Below, piece after piece: positions 20,895 to 33,888 of a DNA stretch of 64,000 nt. The DNA is taken from the NCBI GenBank assembly GCA_028554755.1, contig JAPTOF010000005.1, forward strand, positions 3,372,501 through 3,436,500. Direction: 5' to 3'. Made by a program: the position numbers and the translations under genes. Numbering within the stretch: the first letter of the stretch is position 1; each line of letters opens with the position of its first letter. Below the pieces are notes generated by a model. The model was not told the origin of the DNA. It did no database searches and worked only from the letters and a program-made list of their open reading frames with translations. The stretch comes from Cordia subcordata (taxonomy: Eukaryota; Streptophyta; Magnoliopsida; Boraginales; Cordiaceae).

Positions 20895-23800
20895 GGTTAT
20901 AGTCTTTTTGCTAATTTTAAAAGTTATTCTAAGGATACTTAAATTGGTCGAGTTTAGTGATATTAAAATTCAATTCTTTAATTTCTAGTACAATTACACT
21001 AATTTAATTGGTTAATATCATTGATAAATTAAATTTCTAATTTCTAACATAATTATAATTATCTAATCATTCTAATCATAGAACTTTGCTACATTTTTAA
21101 AATCTATATTCTAATTGTACTGGACACTATTTTTATCTTTCTCTTTATATGGTGCGTATTAAAGTTCTCTCACACTTAAATTGATAACTAATTCTATTTA
21201 TACTAATGCATATTCTATTTGTATATAGTGTTAGCATTACTTCAATTATACTATATACACTAACTTTATTTATCTAACCCATCAACTTTACTTGAAGGGG
21301 ATGGATATATATACACACACACACACACATATATATATATATGTGTGTGTGTGTGTGTTGCTTAATGATTTGTCCATTGAATTCTTTCAGATTTTTAATA
21401 GGCTTGATTAATATCTTTCACTATCCTTAATAATTGCTTTTCTTGGTGGTTTCATTTTGTCATGTATTCAAGTGGCTTGCATAGCAGATGATTGGGAATC
21501 ATGGGCTTCATTGAATACAATCTAGATGCCTGCAATTCTTTGTTACTGAAGGTAATTACTTACACTTGTACGGGTGTGTTAAATATGATTCAGATGCTTA
21601 CTTGACTATCTGCTTATGGTTGGTTTAGGTCTTCAATTTCAACTGGTACATGTGGAGTAAACTTAAGAGTTTCCTCTGAATGAGCTAGTTTTTAGATGAG
21701 TACCTTGATTTACTACAAACTCCATCCAAATTTATAGTGTTATTTTATTAATTATAGTCTGCTTGCTAGTAGTATTTGTGGGCTATGTAGGGCAAGAAAC
21801 TAAAGGCAGAAATTGGAAATATCATGAATATCCAAGTTATAGTTGAAGGGTCGATGAATAGTTCAAATCCTTACTTTTCAAGTTATTGGAGGCGTGGCTT
21901 TACGATGAGCATGTTTACTTTTTAAATCTTACATAGATTTTAAGCGTAAAAGAACTACCTTAGAACTTTTGCGTCAATTAGATGGTACCCTGCTCTATCA
22001 ATATAGTTAATGGTCTCTAGAGTTAACTTGACAGATTCCTTTCATGCCTCAGACTTGTCTATTAAATCAATTTAGATCAAAAAGTATTTTACGGCATCAA
22101 AACTTCTGAAATTGCTTTTTGTTCACTAGTACAATGATAAATGAGTTTTCTGAACTTTATAGTTTTCTTTGTTGAAATGTATTCCGATACTTCCACAAAT
22201 TGGTAATCTTACTTCAAAGTGCTTGACTTTAGCATAAAAGTAAAATCTGTAGTTAGATCTCATTAATCTTTTTGTGCTTAATGACATTGAGCGCTGTGTA
22301 ACTATGCTAAGAAGCCAATCTAAGGGTAAGGGGATGGCTACCATGACTAGCTGACTTGTCATAATTCTCACTGTATGCCTAATAAGAGTCTAGCAACTCA
22401 GCTTGCTCTTCTACCTACCACTATCCCATTCAAGTCGGGGATCACTACCCATAGACATCTATGCTAATATAGATTTTTTATTGGTTGAGAGATGACTTCA
22501 TCTTTTAGTAGGGTGGTGTGTGATGTAAGATTGGTAGAGGAGCCTTAAAGCAGTCTAAAAAATAGATGCTTTGTAGATAGAACTTGGACAAAAGCAGCTA
22601 TAGAAATAGCTTCTCTCCACTCCGCTATTCTTGATGTTAGGAAGGAATAGAGTAAGGGGTGTGCATTTTTAAACCTCTCCCTCCCGCTATTCCTTTCAGG
22701 ATTTGGGTAAGGGAGGATTGCTTTCTTGTTTTAAGAGGTAACAAAAGGAAATTCCTTGTTCTAAGGCCTATGTAAATAAGAATTACCCTATTCCCCCACC
22801 GAGTAATGGAACACAAATTGTAACCCAAGGGCCTGCTTTGGCCCACCACCGGATCTATACTGTGAAGCTATTTTTTGTTATTTTTCTGTGTTTAAAGCCT
22901 TGGTAATCTAATAAGACTGGATATCGGCATATCATAGAGATGTGAAGCGATGACTATTTTGATTTGATACACTATCATGTATATGATATTGATTTGATAC
23001 ATTATCACTATAAGGCTATTATATATGAAATTGTAATATAATCAATTAAGGGCTCAGAGCCACTACATTCTATTTGTTATTTGGATGATTATGCAAGGAA
23101 GAGAAGTCCTTTTGTTCCCTAAAATTATCTCTTGAATCATTATTTGCTTCTTTCTTACTGGTACAAAGCTTGTGTAAAACTAGTTTTGAAAACCAATTCC
23201 GTAGGACTCTGCTACGAATGTTGCCATCTCTTTATAAGACCTTATTAACTTTTTGTCTTTGACAGGAAGTTGGTTTCTTGTGTGAGTTAATAGGTGGGGA
23301 TCATGTGGATCACTTTTGTAAGTTCACATGTAATTCGGATCCTTATTTCTTTTATATTTAAGCATTATGTGCCAAAAGTTTAAACTATTAAAGAGATGTT
23401 AGAGTTGACATTGAACTAAGATTGTGAACCTATTGATTTTCTTATAGTTTTCTTGGAAAAGTGCAAACATCTAAGGTCTTGAAAAAGCCTTGTAACTATA
23501 TTAGAAACTTATAGGAGTGTGTATTAGACATCTCTATATACGAGGCATAAAACGTCCATAAGTTGATCTCTATTCTTACCGACATATAGAAGTGTGTATT
23601 AACCATGATAAAGAAAATTCTTTTAGTTCTCTAACTGGTTATTCATTGTTAGTACGTTATTCTTTCGATCTCAGCATGAAGTAATCCAATGGCCACAATT
23701 ATTGCTTGCTAACAAGTTAGTTGTAGTACTTTAAAAGTTATTCGTTCATCAATTTCTTTCGGAATTGGTAACATGTGATTTGTAAATTCCAGTTACAAAA

Positions 23801-24060
23801 GACAGGATAGCTCAATTTCGATCTAGGGATGCTGACTTTTGGAAATGTGTATGCAGGGATGAAAACATGAAATTTTCTATTCTTGGATGTTGCTTGTCCT
23901 TCAAACATATCATCAATACATTAGTTCTTGAAGAGATTGAGAAATGGCTTTTATGCTTCATGTCTGTTGTTGTGACTTCACTTGTTCTTTTAGGATTAAC
24001 CTTTGTGTTGGGATTTGATTGTCATTGTAGTATTGTTCTGAACAAACTCAAATTTAGTTA
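20895..24060. other. CACTA interior, no gene recognised
   Basis: About 3 kb without any long open frame. 21440-23860 has a more mixed composition, like decayed or intron-split coding DNA, but no transposase or captured gene could be named. The small frame 23867-24061 (64 codons, hydrophobic) is unsupported. Confidence 0.45.
21308..21360. repeat. AC/AT/GT palindromic microsatellite
   Basis: (AC)n followed by (AT)n and (GT)n forms a nearly perfect inverted repeat of about 50 bp. Confidence 0.9.
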
Positions 24061-24159
24061 AAATTTTTTATTGTATATTTATTAATTTATGAAATTGAGT
24101 TGTATAATTTTTAGTTTATGACATTATTTAATAATTATTTATGAATTTTAGTAGCAAAT

Positions 24160-24973
24160 TCTATCAATTGAAACTCATTTGTTGATTTGGTCACTAATAT
24201 CTCGAATAGTGACCAAAATTTTGATCACTAATCATTTAAATGGTATGTATGCTTGACTAGTGATTGAAATTTTAGTCACTAAATGCCTTAATTAGTGACT
24301 GAATTTTTAGTCACTAGTAGATATGTTTAGTGATTGAAAATCGGTCACTAATTAGTGATCGATAATAATCGGTCACTAATATCTTGATTAGTGATAGAAA
24401 TTTCGGTCACTAATTGAGAAATTAATGACTAATTATTGTCAGTCACTAATTGGTGAACGATTTTCAGTCACTAAATGCATTTGTTGATAAATCAATCTCA
24501 ATTAGTGACTGAATAATTCAGTCACTAATAGTTCAATTATTGATCGAAATTATTTGGTCACTAATATCTCAATTAGTGATTCGATCACTAACTAAGATAT
24601 TAGTGACCGATTAATTTCGATCACTAATTTGTGACTGAATTTCAGTCACTAAATGGTCACTGAATATTTAAATTAGTGACAGATTTTTTGTTAATAAATT
24701 AGTGACCGAAATTCGGTCACTGAATGATGTGAAAAATGCTTGCTTTAAAATTGATCAGTGATAGAAATTTTAGTCACTAAAATAGTGGCCAAAATTTCAG
24801 TCACTGATTGGTGACTAATCTATGACCACTTTTTAATGTTTTAAAAGGTAAAATTAGTGACCGAATTATAAAATTTTGTGACCATAATTTTGGTCAGTAT
24901 TTTTGTGACTGACTTAAAATCGGTCACTAATGAAATTAGTGACCAGGCTTTTTTTATCGATGAAATTGATCAC
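24160..24973. repeat. CACTA right-side subterminal repeats
   Basis: Roughly 30 copies of TTAGTGACYGA / TYGGTCACTAA in both orientations over 0.8 kb. The array is cut at 24973 by the Tat-like LTR and resumes at 57471 (GTCACAACTTTG..AGTGACTGATTTTTCA) to the right terminus. Confidence 0.8.
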
Positions 24974-26172
24974 TGTTTCCTTGGGAAAACCTTCACCAGA
25001 CCACACACCCGGTGCCATAGCCTCGACTAGATACGCCAGGAGCGCGAAAGGTAAACCTTATAGCGATGCCTTCTTGGCCTAAAAGCCTTTGCAGACAATT
25101 TTACAATTGTGGGTTCTTTATCCCTTGCCTTGAACTTTGTCTAGGGATTTTATAAGGAACAAGATATGGGTTGCTAAATTGTAATGAAAACCAAACTAGG
25201 AATCAAAGCAAGAACAATGAAATCGCCATGAATCCAAAGAGGTAGCTTTCATTAGAATCAGAGAAACTAAATGGAAGTAAGACGGGCTCTCAAACAATTG
25301 GATTGAACACGAAGTAAAGATTTACCATATTATGCCATAAAGTTAATTGCAGTGAATCAGTCCTATAATAAACTTAATTACAGCTCGGATAAAGAATGGG
25401 AGCCAAGCCACAAAGCTAATTGCAACTAAAGTCAGAGAGACCATAAACTTAATTATAGCAAAGCTATAAATTAAATTGCAGTAGAAAAGGAAAAATCTAG
25501 GCTGTAAAGTTAATTACTGCAGTGTTTTGAGATACGACTAAGCTAACATTATGCTAACTAAGACTAAGCCAAGAGCTAAACTATGGATAGGACTAAGCTA
25601 TGGAGCTGTGAAGCTGAGAAGTTAAGGGATAGATATAGGATTTATACCTAGTGGTTGTGGAAGCCTTTTCTTCTTGGTCTCGATGAGCTCTTATAGTTGC
25701 TATCCAAAATCTTCATGCTTAGCTGATGACTTTGGTATTTTCTGGTTGGTTAAAGCTAACTGAGTTCCTTGCTTCAGTTTCGTCCCTTCTATTTCGGCAC
25801 TGCATATTACATCAGACTTAATTTCTTTATTTGAATTGAACATGTGCTTGCTATGCGCTAGCTTATTGCTGACCGAGTTCCCTGCTCTACTTTCATCCCT
25901 TCATTTTCAGCGTTGCATATTACATCAGACTTGGTCTTCTTTATTTAAATCGAACATGTGCTTGCCATGTGCTAGCTTATTTCCTTCTGGCCGAAGCTCG
26001 ACCTTGAAATCAATGCAGTCCATGGTGTCGGCCCTTGGTTTCTCATTTCCCCCAATCCTTCGATTAGTCTTGTTGATTACTTGTGCATTCCAAGTATGGA
26101 GCAACTTCCTTCGCCATGTCATCTTGCCTTTCGCTGATCAGGCTAATTGGTTGCTGATTTTGGGTGTAAACA
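24974..26172 (-). repeat. Tat-like element, 3' LTR
   Basis: 1199 bp, TGTTTCC..GTGTAAACA on plus. It matches 56390-57470 throughout. It contains about six copies of a CATAAAGTTAATTGCAG-like motif (25338-25520). Short open frames here are LTR noise, not genes. Confidence 0.85.
25338..25520. repeat. CATAAANTTAATTGCAG motif cluster in LTR
   Basis: Variants CATAAAGTTAATTGCAG, ATAAACTTAATTACAG, CACAAAGCTAATTGCA and TGTAAAGTTAATTACTGCAG recur 30-60 bp apart. The right LTR has the same cluster (about 56753-56945). Possible enhancer-type repeats; function inferred. Confidence 0.6.
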
Positions 26173-26187
26173 ATGCCCCCTATGAGT
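26173..26187 (-). promoter_or_regulatory. Tat-like element polypurine tract
   Basis: The minus strand reads CTCATAGGGGGCAT directly upstream of the 3' LTR (TGTTTACACCC), the expected plus-strand primer position. Confidence 0.65.
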
Positions 26188-26539
26188 TATTCAAATGACG
26201 TTGCGTTGTTTGGACTACTCATGATCTTAGTTATGTGACCTGTATCTCCAAAATAAGTGACTTTCTATGTACCATATCTCTTGTGATTTGCTTGATACAA
26301 AGTTTATCTCTTGCATTAAATTCACGTCATAGGCTATCGACCACAATCGCTTTGCTTTGATAACCTAGAGCCTCCATATGTCTTATTAAGCTTACCATCG
26401 CACATCTCTTTTGGAGCCCAGTGAGCGAATTTGATGTCCTTACGTCTTCCAAGTAATTTCATGATTACAGGACACAATCTCCAACTCTTGGTTAACGTAA
26501 TTTCGATTAGCATGAATCAAACATCGTTAATCTTCTTTA

Positions 26540-27460
26540 AAGAGTGCATAAGGCATTTGTCCGCTACATTCTCCCTCACATTCTTCTCCTAAGACTTTGT
26601 TGACTCCATGGCCAAGGAAAACACTCTTGTTGATATCCTTAAATCCTTCCAAACTAAAGATCCTAAGAACCTTAACAATGGCACCCAAATCTATAGTGGC
26701 CACTTTCACCACTTCATTCTCCGCCTAAGTCTCAACCAAGATGGGCCACTGGAACATTTTGGAGGTCTCCTATGGATACTCTAACTCTGGTTTTACGCCT
26801 ATCTCCCAACTCTATCACAGAATTTATCTAAGGCATGTATTTCTACTGGCCCTTTTTTGGGCTTTCAGCTTTGATCTGCATGTAATCCTTGTCGATCCAG
26901 CCGGGTTCCTGGCCGCTCACCCAAGCACTTCCATTGAAGACCTGTTCTCCCTTATCGATTAGCACTTTTCTTCTAATTCTTTGTTTGTAAACCCAGTATC
27001 AACCTTCAAGGATCTTTGACCTTTGCTACCTGTGTGAACATCCTTCACACTACAGCCACGATCTTTCTTAGTGTTATCTACTTTTTGCCCCAATTTACGA
27101 AACTCCAGGAGGCTTTAGATTTCCTATCTACTACCCTTGCTAAATCCTCTAGACTGAAGTCGGCTGCTGCTACTTTGAAGACAAAACTCAAATATTTAGT
27201 CTCTATCTACACCGACGCTAACTCTAGCCCTAGTGGAATTCAACATGACAAAGCAAACTTGGCCACTTTGTGAAAGAAATTGAATGAGTTCTGAGAACTC
27301 TAAAAGCAGGCTAAGCGCCGCAAATCCTCACTTCCTGATAAGCTAAAGAGAATAACCAAACTAGAGGACGAGCTAGCTACCGTTCGCAAGCAAAAATCCA
27401 TCTTGGAACAACAATTGGAAAAAGAAGCTTCTCCTACTGGCAATTCATACTTTAGATGCT
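26540..27460 (+). pseudogene. Opposite-strand accessory ORF of Tat-like element (coiled coil)
   Basis: Between the second RNase H and the 3' LTR the plus strand, antisense to pol, carries protein-like sequence in pieces. A segment near 26610 begins DSMAKENTLVDILKSFQ. A frame at 26741-26962 includes VDPAGFLAAHPSTSIEDLFS. A frame at 27016-27273 continues past a stop to about 27450, with heptad-like KLEDELATVRKQKSILEQQL. Stops and frameshifts break it. Tat-lineage elements are known to carry extra ORFs here, in sense or antisense. The protein's function is unknown; the predicted feature is a C-terminal coiled coil. Confidence 0.55.
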
Positions 27461-27870
27461 CGTTATGCCAATCCATTCACAACCTCGTCACATTCCCTGG
27501 GAACATTCTCCAAAATCACATTTGAAAATTGGTTGACCAAGCACATCGCTTGGGCATAGTATTTTACCAACATCAAGCTAGTACACTTGTAATCGCTTGT
27601 CAACTACTTCACAATAAACTGAGAGTCGCTGATAACTTTGACTACCATAACTCCCATCCCAACTAAAATCTCCAACCCAATGATCAGTGTCTTGTACTCT
27701 GCCTAATTATTTGAGCACGTAAACCCCAACTAGAAAGCTAGTTGAGTTTCAACTCTGTGAGGGGATCTTAAGATAATGCCAACCCCTGAGGTGGCTTTTG
27801 TCCTAGATCCACCGAAGAAGAACATCCAAGGTTAAAGCCTGATCATCCGTATTTCAACTTCCCTATTTAT
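27450..27870 (-). pseudogene. Tat-like element, second (archaeal-type) RNase H
   Basis: Minus-strand translation gives FFGGSRTKATSGVGIIL near 27830, AEYKTLIIGLEILVGMGV near 27690, VKVISDSQFIVK near 27640 and VPRECDEVVNGLA near 27470. Together these are the plant Tat/Ogre-type extra RNase H. The first catalytic Asp of the usual DGS motif is Gly here, and several stops interrupt the frame. The domain ends about 100 bp from the opposite-strand ORF, leaving no room for integrase. Confidence 0.7.
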
Positions 27871-28440
27871 TGGGTCAGTCAAGTCAAGGCAAGGATGATC
27901 AGCTAAAAAATAAGTAAGGGCTTGGCCTTTTATTAACTTCTAAGGGACGTAACCGATTGTGAACTCAAATAATGCAAGAGCCTATTTGCCAATTCGACCC
28001 TCAAGGACTGGTCATGTTAGCATATATTTGACAACATCAGTGATAGAGATAACCATAGGAATAATAGGCAAAATGTAATGACACAACTTATTACACGTAT
28101 AGAACAAAGACAAACAAAGTTTTTCAATCAGCGAATACCTTTGCTCGACCTCAGTTAATGGTCTAATAAGATAATAAATGGCCTATTCTTGGCTAGCGTC
28201 ATTATCTTGTGCCAATAGACTCCCTACGGATTCCTTTGCAGCTGACAAATACAACTTTAGTGGCCTATCCTTACTAGGTGATACCAGGACCAACGGCTTG
28301 GTCAGATACTTCTTAATTTCCTTGAAAGCTTGCTGGTGCTCCTTCTACCATATGAACTCGACTTCATTTTTCATCTTGAGTGGGGGTGAGAACGACCATA
28401 TCCTTCCTGTAGGGTTGGAAATGAACCTCTTCAAGAAATT
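27871..28440 (-). pseudogene. Tat-like element, RNase H
   Basis: Minus-strand translation shows HQQAFKEIKKYLTKPLVL, LYLSAAKESVGSLLAQD and AIYYLIRPLTEVEQRYS, the RNase H that follows reverse transcriptase in Ty3/gypsy pol. A stop and frame changes are present. Confidence 0.7.
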
Positions 28441-28720
28441 AACATGACCAATTATTCACTAGAGCTTTTTCTTGTTCTAGGGATGGTGGCATGTTGATGA
28501 CAGCTTTTGCCTTGTAGACATCCACTTCAATCCCACACTGGTGAACCAAGAAACCCAAGAAATTCCCTACAGAGACTCCGAAAGCACATTTAAGGGGATT
28601 CATCTTAAGATTGTACTTTCTCATTCATGAGAATACTCTCTGCAAGCCTTCTAAGTGACCTTCCTTTGAACTGGATTTGAATGCAACATAGTCTATGTAG
28701 ACCTCCATTAACTTGCCAAT

Positions 28721-29452
28721 TGATGTGTCTTGATTTTATGTGTGTTTGCATTGCATTTGCTATATGTTTTTGAGGTGCTTTGTGCTTGTAAATTGGCATT
28801 AGTATAGTACATATGGTAGGATTAAGCTTAAGCAAAGATAATTGTATATAGTTGAGTACTATAGACAAATGCTACACTAACTACTCATTTTTTATGATTT
28901 AGGTAAGTCTTGGGTTGATGACGATCTTGCAAGATGATGGGTGATAAAGTGCGGTCAACCGTTTTGAGGTACCGACTCACCAGTAGGATCAACCGATAGG
29001 TATAAAGAATAGTGACTATTACCGGTCAAGCTTACTGGCTGACCAGGTTAATCTAGAGAGCAGAGAAAAGAATCGGTCAACCTCCTTGTTATTGGCTGAT
29101 CTGTAGGGTTGACCGGTAGTGCGCAGACAGCTATAAATAAGCTCGATTTTTTGGCATTTCGATCAATCAATTCACACACTTTTCACACCTATTTCACACA
29201 CATTAAACCCTAACTCACCCACCTCATACATATACACACATATACAAAAACACCTAGATAAAATCTTTCTAAAGGGATTCAAATGCTTCGGATTGAAGAT
29301 TTGCTCAAAGATTTCTATAAGGATTGCAAGGATGAAAAGGGGAGTACTTCTATTTCTCTTTCTCCTATTTTATATCATGTATGACTAGATCTATTTAGGT
29401 GATTTAGCTTGTATTATAGGTTGATTACATACTTGATTGTTATGGATATATA

Positions 29453-29488
<36 letters not shown>

Positions 29489-30416
29489 TTGATGTCTATT
29501 TGCTATAAACACTTCTAGACTATTATATATGCATGTCTATGTGTGTATTTGTATACCTTAGTAGCAAATATGATATCAATGTCATATGTGTTAGTTTTTA
29601 ATACATAAAATGGAGTATTTTGAGCATGACGATGTTTGGTAGTCGAGTATGTCTATATATTCACTAATGATATAGTGTATAACATGTATGAATGTGCTCA
29701 AACATTAAATCTCACTATTGTGACGTTAGATTGATGATGCGTAACTTAAGGCTAACTTAGATCGAGTCTCCTTTGGCTTTAAACCCAGCCAAAAGGTTTC
29801 TGGATAGCTTTACTCGACCGTAGCAACACTAGGCCTTGGCTTTAAACCTAGCTAATAGTTTAGGCTTTAAACCTAGCTAATCTAAGTCACCTAGACATCT
29901 AATTAGTCAACCCTAAGGCCCTAGGTCATAAGGACTACATCGTGACTCTAAGTAGACGTCACCTAGGGATGGACCTATACTGAGTCCTAGGGGTAAATTA
30001 AAAAGCTAACTAGAGACCTAGTATACAATGACCGTTATAGTTAAACCATCACCCAAATCCCATAGCATAACGCTATTGAATCTCCTATAATCAACTGATA
30101 GTCACCCTAATCCATTCTATTTGTTAGTTTCCTTCTAGGCCAGTTTGTTTCCCCTACTCTCCATTCCATTCCCTTTAGTGCAGCCTTTAGTTTAGTCCTT
30201 TCTTTTCCATAGAGCTCCATTCCATCCAAAAAAGAAAAAACACAAGAAGACATCTAGCTTAGGGTTTTTATTTAGGCGATTTTCTAGGACACACCTATTA
30301 GGATTCACTCCACAATTAATCTCCTTATGGACTCGACATCCGCACTCGTACACACTACACCATGAACGACCCATACGCTTGCGGGTCTTTAGGCTAGTGC
30401 TCTTAAAGCGACATCA
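28721..30416 (+). mobile_element. Solo LTR inside the Tat-like reverse transcriptase
   Basis: 1696 bp, TGATGTGTCTTG..GCGACATCA, flanked by a perfect 5-bp duplication CCAAT (28716-28720 and 30417-30421). Its end (CTTGCGGGTCTTTAGGCTAG) is the reverse complement of the start of the LTRs at 33889, 34817 and 42077, so it belongs to the same family in opposite orientation. No internal region, PBS or PPT: a solo LTR left by LTR-LTR recombination. A TA/TATG microsatellite is at about 29448-29488. Confidence 0.88.
29773..29880 (+). repeat. Stem-loop repeats in the solo LTR
   Basis: TTGGCTTTAAACCCAGCCAA (29773-29792), TTGGCTTTAAACCTAGCTAA (29836-29855) and a weaker copy (29861-29880). Each has a 6-bp inverted stem around an 8-nt TTAAACCY loop, the reverse complement of the loops in the other LTRs. 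Confidence 0.7.
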
Positions 30417-31584
30417 CCAATCATATCATGAAAGATGAGATTCGTCACCCTTTGATACGTAATCCTAGCATTCTTTAACCCAAATGGCATAACCACCTGC
30501 TTATAAGCGCCTAATGCCTCCGAGCATCTAAATGCTATCTTTGGCACATCTTTCTCTGCTAGCAATATTTGGTTGTATCCCAAGTGACCATCCATGAATG
30601 AGAGAAACCTATTACCAGACGCATAATCGACCAACAGATCTACAACTAGCATGGGGTATTTGACTAGGGCATGGTATATTGAGATTTCTGAAGTCAACAT
30701 GTACCCTTACTTTTCCATTCTTCTTGATTACTGGGACAATATTGGGTAACTACTCCAGGTATCTGGCTGTTCCGATGAAACTTGCATTCAAAAGTCTCAA
30801 TTTCATCTTTACTACCAGTGCCACATTGTCTCTACCTTTTGAGGGGGTTGCTTGTATGGCTTGAATCCTTTCTTTACCCACAACCTACGCTCGACCAAAC
30901 TTCAATCTAATCTAGGCATCTCAGAATAATCTTAAGCAAAACAACAACATAATTTCTTTAGTACTTGAATTATGTCAACCTTTAGCTATGGTGGTAGTAA
31001 GCTACTGACATAGGTTACCGATGGCCGACTACCATATCTCCTAGAAAGACTGCTTCTAAGAGATCTTACACATTTGCTCTTGCATCGTCAAGCTTCTTTA
31101 GGGTAGGTTGTAAATCTTCCATCTTCTACTCGGCCAGCACAGACTCGTCCTCATAAACACAGTCAGCTAATTAGAAGACATTATGATCATTAGAAGCCTC
31201 CGTCTTGGCAAGCTTCCTTAATGTTTGTGCATAGGACTCCAGAGCCAATAAAGGATTGCTCATGGCTGTCTAATGTCGGTTCCGCAATTCAGCAGCTTTC
31301 GTCTCTGAAACGTTCAAAAGGTATAAGGTTGTAATGACTTGTCCCCAGTGTAAGAGTAACCAGGCTGACACCATCTTCATAGTAATAGGCTTTGGCCAAA
31401 TTGGAACTCATCAAGAAGGGTCATTCATTGGCCTAAACTAACTCTGGCTTCCCATTGTTCTAGAGAATAAGACATTGGTAAAGAAAGGATGGTAAACACA
31501 TATGGCATGGATCTAATCTCACTCTAACAGGGCCTTATAAATTGTTACTAAATCCACTATAAAAAACACACCCATGATGTTTTG

Positions 31585-32300
31585 ATCCCTACAGTGACTT
31601 CTATTGGCAACACTCCCTTTGGTTTTACAGCCTTCCTAGTGAAGCTGACTATGGGGATGTCGCCTTGCAATAGGTCTGCCTTGGTCTTCTTCAACCTTTT
31701 TGTGGTGTTTATGGGCATGATGTTAATTGTCCACTAGTACTCTAGTTATCAACTATCCCTTAAAGTGAGCTACAATGTACACTGGTCTCATGTGTTGAGA
31801 AAGATGAACAGGTGGCGGCTTGGTCAAAATTTACATACTTCCTTTGGTTTCACAGCATTCCCAGTGAAGCTGACAATGCGGATGTCGACTTGCAACAGGT
31901 CCACCTCGGTGTTCTTCAATCTTTTCGTGGTGGTTGTGGGCATGATGTTAATTGTCCACCAATACTCTAGTCATCAGCTATCCCTTAAAGTGAGCTACAA
32001 TGTACAGTGGTCTCACGTATTGAAAAAGATGAACAGGTGGCAACTTGGTTAAAATTTACAAGGACTTTTATTGGCAACACTCCCTTTGGTTTCACATCCT
32101 TCCCAGTGAAGCTGACTGCAGAGATGTCAGCTTGCAACAGGTCTGTCTCGGTCTTCTTCAACCTTTTCGTGGTAGTTGTGGGCATGATATTAATTGTCCA
32201 CCACTACTCTAGTCACCAGTTATCCCTACATTGTATAGTGGTCTCACGTGTTGAGAAAGATGAACAGGTGGCGACTTGGTCAAAATTTATAAAGCATTAG
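31585..32300 (-). repeat. Threefold tandem repeat in the Tat-like protease region
   Basis: A segment of about 233 bp beginning CCCTTTGGTTTYACAKCCTT occurs three times (about 31617, 31850 and 32083 onward). On the minus strand it encodes a piece like DLLQADISAVSFTGKDVKPK, similar to the part after the Asp-containing loop of gypsy proteases. Partial internal duplication of a retroelement domain. Confidence 0.75.
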
Positions 32301-33368
32301 GGACTTCACTGTCTTTCTCTGCATGAGGTTCCTTAAGTTCGACAAGAATTTCAAGCTGGGTCTTCGAAATGTCTACCTCGAACACATCTCTTCAAATAGG
32401 ATCGTTAACCATTATGTGCTTGAAAGTTTAATGGCAAGGTAAAAGCCATATTAACTAGGAGCTCAACTATCTCTACCTGAATCTTATCGACACTAGTTTC
32501 CTCATAGTAGAGTCTACATCAATTTTCGTTCTGTTGCCTTATTCTACCAAGCACGATTCGTCCTCTTGAGCTTTCTCCAAATCTCTAACTTCTCACTTCT
32601 TGCTCGAATTAGAGAGTTGTGGATCGCTCTGAGAGTCATTCTTTCTTGCCCTTCTTGAAAAACTTTGTAGTTGCTCTTTCCTCAAAAACCTTTGTTTCTG
32701 GGTTCTAGCCATCCCAAAGGGACTGGGTTTTGATGAAGATGCCTACTTGAGTCGTGGGGCTACTACATTCTGTTCCCTTACAGGCCTAATTGGAAGCTTA
32801 TATGTCCTAGTGTGCTTCTAGCCCTGCAATGACACCATAACAACAAAAATTTGACAGATGAACCATAATTGTTACCTCTGGTATCTTCAGCCTTAACCTC
32901 TCGATAAACCTACTAGGGGATAGACTGTTTGAGTGATGACCCTAAGATGGATAGTTGTGTTTGATATGCCTGATTGACTATTTACGCCTCCTGTCTTTCC
33001 TTGTGGTATCTTTCAGGAAGTGACAACCTCTGATAGAGCAAAATGCTTTCTCAATTAACCCTGCGACTGGGGTGTAACCCAGTGCATTCCTAGTCTTTAA
33101 CCCAACAATAGTCCTTCTGTTCAGACTAACAATTACCGATGTCCAGTTGTCGTCCTTCTACAAACTCGAGGGCTATTGTCACGTCGTCAAATTATGCCTT
33201 GTCCATCCTCGTTCCACTTTCCCGTTGCCTTGTCAATCTTGATGAGGAATTGCCTTCAAATAGATGTCTTTTGGTCTGTGACAACTCTCAACAGCATCAG
33301 ATACACGTGAAATTCTGGATATCTAGTGTTTGTTGAAGGTCTATTGGGTATCTCTTCCCAACGAGCAA
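32301..33368 (-). other. Tat-like internal region, decayed
   Basis: About 1 kb between the protease triplication and the Athila insertion. Minus-strand gag-pol linker sequence is expected, but no clear domain remains. Confidence 0.5.
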
Positions 33369-33888
33369 TGTTAAGCTTACATTTTTTTATTTATTTCAAT
33401 ACCTTTTCTAAACTCAATTTTGAGCTTTTTGGAAAATTTTGGGATGAATTTGAATTTATTTGATTTTATTTTTAGAATTTCTACAAGTTTGAAAAACAGG
33501 ATAGATTTGTGCAATTTTCGTATCTTGCCCATAACTTTTTGCTCGGGCACTGAAATGTGGTGATTCAAGTGGCTACAGAAAGCTAACTGTGAGTCCTACA
33601 ACTTTCATTTTTTGCACTCAACCTAGTTCAGACTCTAAGATGGTTAAAATTCGATTAAAAATGGTGACAAAATTCTAGGCAAAAATTATGCAAGTTGGAT
33701 CCTCAACTTTTATTCAACAAATAAAGGAGGTCTTTTCTAGAGACTTCTAGCCAATAGAGATGAAAAAAGGAAGCAAAAGAAAGAGGAAAAATTTGCTAAA
33801 AGAAAAGGAAAGAAATATTAAAAAAGGTCTTATGACCTTACTTGGCAAAGACTCCAAAGTTGAGTTGGTAGAGGAACTTGACTATATA
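33369..33888 (+). repeat. Athila left LTR, first part
   Basis: Starts TGTTAAGCTTAC; aligns with 52039-52560. Continues at 43912 after the nested element. Confidence 0.85.

Larger units (their letters stand above)
28441..30860 (-). pseudogene. Tat-like element, reverse transcriptase split by a solo LTR
   Basis: The N-terminal and palm part lies at about 30860-30422 (TARYLE near 30760, FMDGHLGYNQ, VVMPFGLKNA). The rest lies at 28720-28441 (KLMEVYIDY, KMNPLKCAFGVSVGNFLGFL). Removing 28721-30421 restores a continuous frame across FHDMIG|KLMEVYID. The YxDD active site reads YIDY, so the second catalytic Asp is lost. Clearly Ty3/gypsy; not functional. Confidence 0.8.

Noticed and set aside
23867..24061. 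Hydrophobic 64-codon frame near the right CACTA repeats
   Set aside because: No homology recognised and no transposase context; composition explains the hydrophobicity.
25836..26198. 120-codon plus-strand frame
   Set aside because: Lies inside the 3' LTR of the Tat-like element and is antisense to it; no domain.
31765..32300. Two overlapping plus-strand frames of 95 and 97 codons
   Set aside because: Shadows of the three-copy repeat on the opposite strand.
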